Part shown: positions 1 through 5,158 of the stretch, in pieces | Position numbering within the stretch: position 1 is the first letter of the stretch | Layout: every line of letters begins with the position of its first letter | Assembly (NCBI GenBank): GCA_938008925.1 | Contig: CALLIQ010000489.1 | Span: 1 to 5,158, forward strand | Direction: 5' to 3' | Length of the DNA stretch: 5,158 nucleotides | Source: an uncultured Acidimicrobiales bacterium | GTDB lineage: Bacteria; Actinomycetota; Acidimicrobiia; Acidimicrobiales; SZUA-35 | Made by a program: the position numbers and the translations under genes | Notes under the pieces: generated by a model | What the model was told of the DNA's origin: nothing | What the model saw: the letters and a program-made list of their open reading frames with translations, nothing else | Database searches by the model: none

Positions 1-228
1 GCGCTTCGCCGTGCGGTCCAACGCCGTGACCGTTGCTGTCAGTTCGACGGCTGCGATCGGTCCTGGGGCTGGTGCGACGTGCACCATCTCGTCCCGAAGG
101 GACGCGGTGGCCCCACCAATGAGCAGAACCTCGCGCTGGTGTGCCGGTTCCATCACACGCTGATTCACCAGGGCGGCTGGCAGCTCACCCGTCAACCGGA
201 TGGGCGATTACTCACCACCGGCCCCTGA
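1..228 (+). CDS. HNH endonuclease-domain protein, C-terminal fragment (DUF222/13E12-type)
   Basis: Frame 1 is open from the first base to a TGA at 226-228, giving the last 75 residues of a protein that starts outside the window. It shows an HNH zinc-finger nuclease fold: Cys13-x4-Cys18, then the core CDVHHLVPKGRGGPTNEQN (residues 25-43) with His28/His29 and Asn43, then CRFHH (48-52) and His56. The four candidate zinc ligands (Cys13, Cys18, Cys48 and a following His) and the HH...N...H catalytic pattern are intact. The layout matches the C-terminal module of the actinobacterial DUF222-HNH (13E12 repeat) family, usually several hundred residues with DUF222 in front; that part is not visible, so the subfamily is inferred. 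Only about 15 residues follow the conserved GGW, a short tail. Nuclease activity and role are unknown; members are often multicopy in actinobacterial genomes and may be linked to mobile DNA. The neighbouring gene is convergent. Confidence 0.85.
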   Translation, partial: ALRRAVQRRDRCCQFDGCDRSWGWCDVHHLVPKGRGGPTNEQNLALVCRFHHTLIHQGGWQLTRQPDGRLLTTGP

Positions 229-293
229 CCCAGGGCGCTGGTGGAACGAGGCGAGCCAACCCGACTCAATCGAACCCAACCCCCTTTCTCGAC

Positions 294-311
294 CCGAACG
301 GCGCCGTTCGG
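294..311. terminator. Perfect 18-bp palindrome between convergent genes, possible bidirectional terminator
   Basis: CCGAACGGC is followed at once by its exact reverse complement GCCGTTCGG. It sits 66 bases after the HNH stop and 18 bases past the CoA-transferase stop (on the minus strand), so it lies downstream of both convergent genes. As RNA it could fold into a GC-rich hairpin with a small loop on either strand. No U-tract follows on either strand, so it is not a classical rho-independent terminator; high-GC actinobacteria often use hairpins with little or no U-tail. It could instead be a protein-binding site. The rest of 229-329 shows no gene. Confidence 0.45.
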
Positions 312-329
312 TCCCACCCGCGCCTCGTT

Positions 330-1553
330 TCACTGGTCTCGTTCACGCCACTCGCTCACGACCCCGTCTTCGATCAGCTCGGCGACCGCTTCGTCGTCGA
401 ACCCGAACTGCCGAAGGAGCTCGCCGCTGTGTTCGCCGGCGATCGGGCTCGGTCGACGGATCGAATCGTCGACGCCTTCGATCGTCGTGGCGTTGCGGAC
501 CACGTCGATCGGCCCGCTGACCGGGTGATGGGTCGGCGTCGCGACCCCGAGGTGGCGAACCTGTTCGTCCTCGAACACCTCACGCATGTCGTTCACGGGC
601 CCGGCGGGCACGCCGGCATCGTTGAGGGCGGTGACCCAATGAGCCGTGTCGTTCGTCGCAAGGGCGTTGACGATGATCTCGGTGAGTGCTGCGTGGTTCT
701 CGACCCGGGCCGCCGGGCTGATGAACCGTTCGTCGGACGGGAGGTCGGGCTCGCCGATCACCTCGCAGAACGACGTCCACATCCGGCCCCAGGCGGCGGC
801 GACGTTGAGATGGCCGTCTGCCGTCGGGTAGAGGCCCATCGGTCGGAGCGTCGGATGGTCGTTGCCGGCTTGGGGCGGGACCTCGTGATCGACGGTCCAC
901 CTGGCCGCCTGGAAGTCGAGCACGCCGATCATCGACTCGACCAGCGACGTGTGCACCCACCGACCGCGTCCGGTGCGCTGCCGTTCGTGGATGGCGACGA
1001 GGATCCCGACGGCGAGCTGGAGCCCGGCTGCCACGTCGGAGACCGCCGCCCCGGCTCGGACCGGGCCACCGTCAGGGAGCCCGGTCACACTCATCATCCC
1101 GGCGAGCCCTTGTGCGATCTGATCGACACCACCTCTCTCGGCGTAGGGGCCGGTCTGGCCGAACCCCGAGATCGAACCCATGACGAGGCGAGGGTTGATC
1201 GCCGACACGGTCTCCCAGTCGAACCCGAGTGTCCGCTTGACGCGCGGCCGCATGTTCTCGATCAGCACATCGGCCTGCCCGACGAGCTCGTGGAGCACGC
1301 TTCGGCCGGCGTCGGTCTTGAGATCGAGGGTGAGGCCTCGCTTGTTCCGATGCAGGTTGAGGTAGTCGGGGGAGACCTGAGACTTCGGTGACGTGTCCGG
1401 CGACTCGATGCGAACGACGTCGGCTCCCCAGTCGGCTAGTTGGCGGACGGCGGTCGGCCCGGCCCGTGCGACGCTGAGGTCGATCACCACCAGGTCGGCC
1501 AACGGCAGTGGTTCGCTCGGTGGGTGGGTCTCGTTGTTCGGTGCGGCCGTCAC
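330..1553 (-). CDS. Family III CoA-transferase (CaiB/BaiF family)
   Basis: Moves coenzyme A between acyl-CoA and a free carboxylic acid through an aspartyl-CoA intermediate, in the cytoplasm; the substrate cannot be read from sequence. With the GTG start at 1553 the protein has 407 residues, the usual family length. Near the N-terminus is the Rossmann-like opening PLADLVVIDLSVARAGPT, then ADWGADVVRIE. The segment ENMRPRVKRTLGFDW and the GSISGFGQTGPYAERGGVDQ region are typical. The catalytic Asp is most likely Asp173, in GAAVSDVAAGL, aligned by motif with Asp169 of formyl-CoA transferase. A family-typical HPTLRPMGLYPTADG block follows. The open frame extends to a TTG at 1589, adding 12 residues with no ribosome site; GTG 1553 has GGGAG (1564-1568 on the minus strand) 10 bases upstream and is preferred. 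Alternatives are alpha-methylacyl-CoA racemase-like or carnitine-type members. It is divergent from the EamA transporter, with no partner gene that indicates a pathway. Confidence 0.9.
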   Translation of the reverse strand: MTAAPNNETHPPSEPLPLADLVVIDLSVARAGPTAVRQLADWGADVVRIESPDTSPKSQVSPDYLNLHRNKRGLTLDLKTDAGRSVLHELVGQADVLIENMRPRVKRTLGFDWETVSAINPRLVMGSISGFGQTGPYAERGGVDQIAQGLAGMMSVTGLPDGGPVRAGAAVSDVAAGLQLAVGILVAIHERQRTGRGRWVHTSLVESMIGVLDFQAARWTVDHEVPPQAGNDHPTLRPMGLYPTADGHLNVAAAWGRMWTSFCEVIGEPDLPSDERFISPAARVENHAALTEIIVNALATNDTAHWVTALNDAGVPAGPVNDMREVFEDEQVRHLGVATPTHHPVSGPIDVVRNATTIEGVDDSIRRPSPIAGEHSGELLRQFGFDDEAVAELIEDGVVSEWRERDQ

Positions 1554-1563
1554 GGTCGACAGG

Positions 1564-1568
1564 CTCCC
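1564..1568 (-). promoter_or_regulatory. Ribosome binding site deciding the CoA-transferase start
   Basis: GGGAG on the minus strand lies 10 bases before the GTG at 1553. The longer open frame beginning with TTG at 1589 has no purine-rich element at a usable distance, and the residues it adds are low-complexity and precede the conserved family start. This favours GTG 1553. Confidence 0.5.
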
Positions 1569-1581
1569 AGATGGGGTGCAG

Positions 1582-1597
1582 TCCGCCAAGCGGCGGA
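1582..1597. promoter_or_regulatory. Inverted repeat in the divergent intergenic region, candidate operator
   Basis: TCCGCC and GGCGGA are exact inverted 6-base arms separated by AAGC. The repeat lies between the CoA-transferase start (1553) and the EamA transporter start (1635), where a regulator could control both genes. It could also fold as a hairpin in the CoA-transferase leader. No clear -35/-10 pair was recognised near it, and no regulator gene is adjacent, so the function is inferred from position and symmetry only. Confidence 0.35.
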
Positions 1598-1628
1598 TTG
1601 GTCATGGGGGAGTGGACCCGGTAAACCT

Positions 1629-1641
1629 CGACCAGTGGTCG
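1629..1641. promoter_or_regulatory. 13-bp inverted repeat overlapping the transporter start codon
   Basis: CGACCA and TGGTCG flank a central G, an exact 6-base inverted repeat. It spans the proposed GTG start of the EamA transporter (1635-1637). Such a position would suit a repressor site or a structure that masks initiation, but a short GC-rich symmetry can arise by chance. If it is a real operator, the downstream GTG at 1653 becomes a more attractive start. Confidence 0.25.
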
Positions 1642-2606
1642 TCACAGCCCCAGTGGCGGATCGGGTTGCGTCCCGCTTCCCGTTCCAGCTCATCGCCCTC
1701 GGGGTCTTGTTCTACGGAACCGGTCCGGTCTTGGCTCGATCCTCGGAAACGAGCGGCGTGCTCTTGTCGTTCTGGCGGCTGTGGTTCGGCGTCGGTGTGT
1801 TGGCCGTCGGTCTGGCCATCCACGTGCTCAGCGGCCGCGAGGTCGGATCGATCCGAGCCGTTCGGTGGGCGGTGGCGGCGGGGATGATCTTCTCGCTGAA
1901 CCAGGTGCTGTTCTTCAGCGCAGTGAAGCGGACGAGCGTGGTCGACGCGAGCTTGATGAGCACGTTGTCGCCCGTGTTCGTCGCCTTCATCGCGATCCCC
2001 CTGTTCGGCGAACGCCCGGCGAAGACCTTTCGGGCGTGGTCCGCTGTCGCCATCGCCGGAGCGGTGTTCGTGGTGCTCGGCAGTTCCTCGGCGCCCCAAG
2101 GCGATGCGCTCGGCATGGTGATGGCGATGGGGGCGACGCTGTGTTTCGCTCTGTTCTTCCTCATCTCGAAACTGGTCAGGGACGAGATCGCCGTGGTCGG
2201 CTTCCTGGCGTCGGTGATGGGTACGGCAGCGGTGTTCGTGTCGGGCTACGCCTTCGTGCTCGGACTCGACCCTGGCGGGGTGAGCACCGCCGACCGCTGG
2301 ACCGCGCTGGCGATGGCCGTCGTGCCCGGCACCCTCGGCCACATCGTCATGACCTGGCCGCTGGCTCACCTGCCGGCCAATGTCCCGCCCCTGATGCGCC
2401 TGGCCGGGCCGGTGGTTTCCGGCACCCTCGCCTGGGTCTTTCTCGGCGAGGGCGTCACGTGGGTGCACGTCGTCGGCGGCGCGATCATCGTGGTCGGACT
2501 CGCCGGTGCGCTGCGGTCGAAGGCCGGTCAAGAACTCGTCGCGGAAGCCAGAAGAACCGACAGCGACCGAGACGTCTCCGCCGCAGCCGGCGAGTCTCGA
2601 AATTGA
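1635..2606 (+). CDS. EamA/DMT-superfamily transporter, ten membrane helices
   Basis: An inner-membrane protein of the drug/metabolite transporter superfamily, built as two EamA repeats of five helices each. From GTG 1635 it has 323 residues. Hydrophobic segments lie near residues 15-34, 40-65, 77-98, 106-125, 134-152, 158-180, 185-211, 222-244, 250-270 and 275-292, followed by a charged tail of about 30 residues. The repeat signatures are visible: SLMSTLSPVFVAFIAIPLFG ending helix 4, and the matching LMRLAGPVVSGTLAWVFLGE in helix 9, each with the usual Gly-Glu before the last helix of the repeat. Members export amino acids, nucleosides or other metabolites, or drugs; no substrate can be assigned here. 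The frame stays open upstream to a TTG at 1440, but that part is antisense to the CoA-transferase and hydrophilic, so it was excluded. GTG 1635 and GTG 1653 are both possible starts; neither has a good ribosome site. It ends 40 bases before furA, on the same strand. Confidence 0.87.
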   Translation: MVVTAPVADRVASRFPFQLIALGVLFYGTGPVLARSSETSGVLLSFWRLWFGVGVLAVGLAIHVLSGREVGSIRAVRWAVAAGMIFSLNQVLFFSAVKRTSVVDASLMSTLSPVFVAFIAIPLFGERPAKTFRAWSAVAIAGAVFVVLGSSSAPQGDALGMVMAMGATLCFALFFLISKLVRDEIAVVGFLASVMGTAAVFVSGYAFVLGLDPGGVSTADRWTALAMAVVPGTLGHIVMTWPLAHLPANVPPLMRLAGPVVSGTLAWVFLGEGVTWVHVVGGAIIVVGLAGALRSKAGQELVAEARRTDSDRDVSAAAGESRN

Positions 2607-2636
2607 CTGGATCGAACTCTTGAATGAGTCCAGAAG
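2603..2636 (+). promoter_or_regulatory. Candidate furA promoter/operator with interrupted inverted repeat
   Basis: The 40-bp gap before furA holds two nested symmetries: ACTC/GAGT around TTGAAT (2616-2629), and outer arms CTGGA (2607-2611) and TCCAG (2629-2633). A TTGACT at 2603-2608 resembles a -35 box, but no convincing -10 follows at normal spacing. Actinobacterial FurA proteins repress their own promoter, so an operator is expected just here; matching it to a FurA consensus was not possible from memory. The same symmetry could instead act as a weak terminator for the transporter gene, although no U-tract follows. AGAAG at 2632-2636 is a weak ribosome site 10 bases before GTG 2647; a leaderless furA message is also possible. 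Confidence 0.45.
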
Positions 2637-2646
2637 TTGTGCTTGA

Positions 2647-3096
2647 GTGTCACCCGTGACCGACACCCGCGACGGCGATCTCTCCGAGGAGAGTTTCGAG
2701 CAGCAGCTCCGCCGATGTGGGCTTCAGGTCACCGCGCAGCGTTTGGCCGTGATGGAAGCCGTGAGTGCGGCCCCCCACGCGACGGCGGAAGAGCTGACCG
2801 AGTCCGTTCGAGACAAGATCGGTTCGATCTCCCGTCAGGCCGTCTATGACACGCTCGGCGCCTTCGCCGACAAACGCCTCATCCGTCGAATCCAACCGAG
2901 CGGTTCCCCCGCGAGGTTCGAGGATCGGGTCGGCGACAATCACCATCACCTCGTGTGCCGTGACTGCTCGCTGATCTTCGACATCGACTGCGCTGTTGGT
3001 GAGACCCCGTGTCTCACCGCCGACGACGACCACGGTTTCGAAATCGACGAAGCCGAGGTCGTCTACTGGGGCCGGTGCCCCGACTGCCTCGGCTGA
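2647..3096 (+). CDS. furA: FurA, Fur-family peroxide-responsive repressor
   Basis: A cytoplasmic metal-binding transcription repressor of 149 residues, usual for the family. The N-terminal winged helix (about residues 17-90) contains LQVTAQRLAVMEAV and the recognition helix region SISRQAVYDTLGAF, followed by IRRIQPSGSPARFE. The C-terminal metal and dimer domain has RVGDNHHHLVCRDC (His99-101, Cys104, Cys107), DIDCAVGETPCLTA and EAEVVYWGRCPDC with Cys144 and Cys147, giving two CxxC pairs for structural zinc. These blocks match M. tuberculosis FurA as I recall it, more closely than iron-sensing Fur. katG follows by 120 bases on the same strand, the classic actinobacterial pair in which FurA represses furA-katG and peroxide lifts the repression. 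Start GTG 2647 is taken; GTG 2656 would remove three residues and is equally compatible with the family. Little doubt about function, some about the exact start. Confidence 0.94.
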   Translation: MSPVTDTRDGDLSEESFEQQLRRCGLQVTAQRLAVMEAVSAAPHATAEELTESVRDKIGSISRQAVYDTLGAFADKRLIRRIQPSGSPARFEDRVGDNHHHLVCRDCSLIFDIDCAVGETPCLTADDDHGFEIDEAEVVYWGRCPDCLG

Positions 3097-3100
3097 CCCC

Positions 3101-3117
3101 TTGGTGGACACCACCGA
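3101..3117 (+). promoter_or_regulatory. Small hairpin just after the furA stop
   Basis: TTGGTGG pairs with CCACCGA (one T-G wobble) around an ACA loop, starting five bases after the furA TGA. A second short GC stem, GGGGC/GCCCC (3068-3081), lies in the last codons of furA but may only reflect conserved protein sequence. No U-tract follows, so read-through into katG is expected; the hairpin could mark a processing or attenuation point between furA and katG. Function is inferred from position. Confidence 0.3.
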
Positions 3118-3130
3118 CCGTTCCCTAGCG

Positions 3131-3200
3131 AACAACCCCCAAAGCAAGCCAACATCACAGCAAGCCAGCAATCCAGATCAATCAACGCAACAAACCCGCA
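3131..3200 (+). other. A+C-rich, probably unstructured katG leader
   Basis: In these 70 bases I count 31 A, 27 C, 8 G and 4 T, so 83 percent is A or C, in sharp contrast to the balanced GC-rich coding DNA on both sides. It contains a 9-base direct repeat, AGCAAGCCA, at 3143-3151 and 3159-3167 (16-base period). An RNA of this make-up can hardly pair with itself and would keep the katG ribosome site open. In mycobacteria the furA-katG message is reported to be cut between the genes and stabilised by a purine-rich sequence near katG; this leader could play a similar part, but that is inference. Confidence 0.5.
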
Positions 3201-3204
3201 GGAG
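3200..3204 (+). promoter_or_regulatory. katG ribosome binding site
   Basis: AGGAG lies 12 bases before the ATG at 3217, slightly further than ideal. No nearer in-frame start exists, and the conserved KatG N-terminus begins within a few residues of this ATG, so the start is secure despite the spacing. Confidence 0.65.
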
Positions 3205-3216
3205 CCAAGTAGCGAT

Positions 3217-5158
3217 ATGACCGACGACGCAAAGTGCCCGGTACTGCACAACGACCATTCGGCTCGTGGTAGCCAGGCCAACCAGCACTGGTGGCCGAAC
3301 CAACTCAACCTGAACATCCTCCACCAGGGTTCGGCCAAGTCGAACCCGATGGACGACGACTTCGACTACGCGTCGGAGTTCGCGAGCCTCGACTACGACG
3401 CGCTGAAGGCCGATCTCACGGCCCTCATGACCGACTCGAAGGACTGGTGGCCAGCGGACTACGGCCACTACGGACCGTTCTTCATCCGCATGGCGTGGCA
3501 CTCCGCCGGCACCTACCGCACCCACGACGGTCGCGGTGGTGGCGGCGCTGGCCAGCAGCGTTTCGCCCCGCTCAACAGCTGGCCCGACAACGGCAACCTC
3601 GACAAGGCCCGCGCCCTGCTCGAGCCGATCAAGAAGAAGTACGGCCGCAAGATCTCCTGGGCCGACCTCATGCTCCTCACCGGCAACGTCGCTCTCGAGT
3701 CGATGGGCTTCAAGACGTTCGGTTTCGCCGGCGGTCGTGAAGACGTCTGGGCTCCCGAGGAAGACGTCTACTGGGGTCCCGAGAACGTCTGGCTCGACGA
3801 CGAGCGCTACAGCGGTGACCGTCAGCTCCAGGAGCCGCTCGGTGCGGTCCAGATGGGTCTGATCTACGTCAACCCCGAGGGCCCGAACGGCAACCCCGAC
3901 CCCGTCGCCTCCGGCGCCGACATTCGCGAGACCTTCGGCCGCATGGCGATGAACGACGAGGAAACCGTCGCTCTCGTCGTCGGTGGTCACGCCTTCGGCA
4001 AGATGCACGGAGCCGGCCCCGAGGACTCGGTCATGGCCGAGCCCGAGGGTGCGCCCATGGAGCAGCAGCTCCTCGGCTGGAAGAACGACTTCGAGTCCGG
4101 CGTTGGCATCCACACCACCACGAGTGGCTTCGAGGGTGCGTGGAACTCCACGCCGACCCAGTGGGACAACAACTACCTCGAGACGCTGATGGACAACGAC
4201 TGGGAGCTCACCGAGAGCCCGGCCGGTCACAAGCAGTGGACCGCTCCGGCCCTCGCCGGCACCGTTCCCGACGCCCAGCGCGACGACGTCTTCCACGCTC
4301 CGATGATGAGCACCGCCGACATGGCGATGAAGATGGACCCGATCTACGGGCCGATCTCGCAGCGCTTCCGTGACAACCCCGAGCAGCTCGACGAGGCCTT
4401 CGCCCGTGCGTGGTACAAGCTCCTCCATCGTGATCTCGGCCCGGCAGCCAACTTCGTCGGCCCCGAGGTTCCCGAAGAGGAACTGCTCTGGATGGACCCG
4501 GTCCCCGCCGGCACCGCCCTCAGCGATGCCGACGTCGCCACCGTGAAGGCCGCCATCATGGCGACCGACCTCACGGTCACCGAGCTCGTCGAGACCGCAT
4601 GGGCTTCGGCCTCCACCTACCGCCAGACCGACCGTCGCGGCGGTGCAAACGGTGGTCGCATCCGCCTCGAGCCCCAGGTCTCCTGGGAAGCCAACAAGCC
4701 CGCTCAGCTGGGCCGAGTGCTCGCCGCACTCGAGGGCGTGCAGTCGAGCGTCGGTGTCGACGTGTCGATGGCCGACCTCGTCGTCCTCGGTGGCGCTGCC
4801 GCCGTGGAAGCTGCAGCCAAGGCCGGCGGCCACGACGTCTCCGTCTCGGTCAGCACCGGTCGTGGCGACGCCACGCAGGAACAGACCGACGTCGAGTCGT
4901 TCGCCTGGCTCGAGCCGATGAACGACGGCTTCCGCAACGTCGTCGGCAAGGGCTCCAGCCACGTCGCCGAGCACACCCTGGTCGACCGGGCTCACCTGCT
5001 CGATCTGGGTGCCCCCGAGATGTCGGTGCTCGTCGCCGGCCTCCGCTCCCTCGGCATCAGCACCGACGGTCACGGCGTGTTCACCAACAACGTGGGAACG
5101 CTCAGCAACGACTTCTTTGTGAACCTGATGGATCAGGACACCGTGTGGTCGGCTTCCG
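3217..5158 (+). CDS. katG: KatG catalase-peroxidase, C-terminus cut by window end
   Basis: A bifunctional haem enzyme that breaks down hydrogen peroxide and also acts as a peroxidase, in the cytoplasm. 647 residues are present; the family has about 730-740, so roughly 80-90 are missing. It opens with the typical CPVLHNDHSARGSQANQHWW. The N-terminal haem domain holds the distal triad Arg91, Trp94 and His95 (RMAWHSAGTYR), Tyr217 (GLIYVNPEGPNG) and Met243 (GRMAMNDEET), which with Trp94 form the Met-Tyr-Trp cross-link needed for catalase activity, proximal His258 with Trp309 and Asp368, and the mobile Arg405 (YKLLHRDLGP). Ser303 corresponds to M. tuberculosis Ser315. The second, haem-free peroxidase-like domain begins near residue 420 and is readable through GGANGGRIRLEPQVSWE and NDFFVNLMDQ. 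The loop after the proximal His reads GGHAFGKMHGAG rather than the commoner GGHTFGKTHGAG. Codons end strongly in C, suggesting high expression. Probably controlled by FurA upstream. Confidence 0.97.
   Translation, partial: MTDDAKCPVLHNDHSARGSQANQHWWPNQLNLNILHQGSAKSNPMDDDFDYASEFASLDYDALKADLTALMTDSKDWWPADYGHYGPFFIRMAWHSAGTYRTHDGRGGGGAGQQRFAPLNSWPDNGNLDKARALLEPIKKKYGRKISWADLMLLTGNVALESMGFKTFGFAGGREDVWAPEEDVYWGPENVWLDDERYSGDRQLQEPLGAVQMGLIYVNPEGPNGNPDPVASGADIRETFGRMAMNDEETVALVVGGHAFGKMHGAGPEDSVMAEPEGAPMEQQLLGWKNDFESGVGIHTTTSGFEGAWNSTPTQWDNNYLETLMDNDWELTESPAGHKQWTAPALAGTVPDAQRDDVFHAPMMSTADMAMKMDPIYGPISQRFRDNPEQLDEAFARAWYKLLHRDLGPAANFVGPEVPEEELLWMDPVPAGTALSDADVATVKAAIMATDLTVTELVETAWASASTYRQTDRRGGANGGRIRLEPQVSWEANKPAQLGRVLAALEGVQSSVGVDVSMADLVVLGGAAAVEAAAKAGGHDVSVSVSTGRGDATQEQTDVESFAWLEPMNDGFRNVVGKGSSHVAEHTLVDRAHLLDLGAPEMSVLVAGLRSLGISTDGHGVFTNNVGTLSNDFFVNLMDQDTVWSAS

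Noticed and set aside
141..1391. A 416-codon plus-strand open frame across the CoA-transferase
   Set aside because: It is antisense to a clear CaiB/BaiF protein and overlaps the end of the HNH frame; its translation is rich in Asp, Arg, His and Pro with no fold-like pattern.
1440..1634. N-terminal extension of the transporter from TTG 1440
   Set aside because: The extra 65 residues are polar, overlap the CoA-transferase coding region on the opposite strand, and precede the first membrane helix without resembling a signal or domain.
1602..2666. A 354-codon minus-strand open frame opposite the transporter
   Set aside because: The plus-strand product has ten hydrophobic segments and EamA signatures, while this one is a highly charged Arg/His/Glu/Gln-rich mirror of it.
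2650..3171. A 173-codon minus-strand open frame opposite furA
   Set aside because: furA is fully supported by family motifs; this frame is a codon-bias shadow with no ribosome site or motif.
3097..3216. A rho-independent terminator between furA and katG
   Set aside because: The hairpin at 3101-3117 is short and has no U-tract, and furA-katG cotranscription is the norm in actinobacteria.
3178..5073. A 631-codon open frame antisense to katG
   Set aside because: It lies wholly opposite katG, whose protein is unmistakable. Strong C-ending codon bias in a high-GC gene removes stops from the opposite strand, and the translated product is a low-complexity Val/Gly/Glu/Arg-rich sequence with no recognisable motif.
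1..5158. A mobile element, toxin-antitoxin, phage-defence or otherwise new system
   Set aside because: Apart from the HNH fragment, the genes are common housekeeping or stress families with matching composition. There are no transposase, integrase, terminal repeats, CRISPR repeats or paired small genes. The HNH protein alone, cut by the window edge, is not evidence for a defence system.
1..5158. tRNA, rRNA or riboswitch genes
   Set aside because: No cloverleaf-like sequence, ribosomal RNA segment or known riboswitch core was recognised; intergenic gaps are all under 125 bases.

Overview
The window reads as ordinary chromosomal DNA from a high-GC actinobacterium. Three things point there: GC-rich codon use ending mostly in C or G, a DUF222/13E12-type HNH protein fragment, and a furA gene directly upstream of katG, an arrangement well known in mycobacteria and streptomycetes. 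A deep-branching class such as Acidimicrobiia is possible, but this is only an impression and the sequence does not prove it.

Layout. 1-228 (+) is the C-terminal end of an HNH endonuclease-domain protein whose start lies outside the window. 229-329 is a short convergent intergenic gap holding a perfect 18-bp palindrome. 330-1553 (-) is a family III (CaiB/BaiF) CoA-transferase. 1554-1634 is a divergent intergenic region with one clear inverted repeat and a second that overlaps the next gene's start codon. 1635-2606 (+) is a ten-helix EamA/DMT-family transporter. 2607-2646 is a 40-bp gap with an interrupted inverted repeat, a candidate operator. 2647-3096 (+) is the peroxide-sensing Fur-family repressor FurA. 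3097-3216 is an unusually A+C-rich leader. 3217-5158 (+) is the catalase-peroxidase KatG, cut off by the window end with roughly 80-90 C-terminal residues missing.

How the genes work together. furA and katG form a recognisable oxidative-stress module: by analogy with characterised actinobacteria, FurA represses its own promoter and so katG, and peroxide inactivation of FurA releases KatG synthesis to destroy hydrogen peroxide. The CoA-transferase and the EamA transporter are divergently transcribed and may share a regulatory region, but nothing ties either to the stress module or gives their substrates. There are no RNA genes, CRISPR arrays, insertion sequences or phage genes visible. I found no convincing sign of a new biological system; the points worth a second look are regulatory: the katG leader, the furA operator candidate, the divergent inverted repeats and the convergent palindrome.
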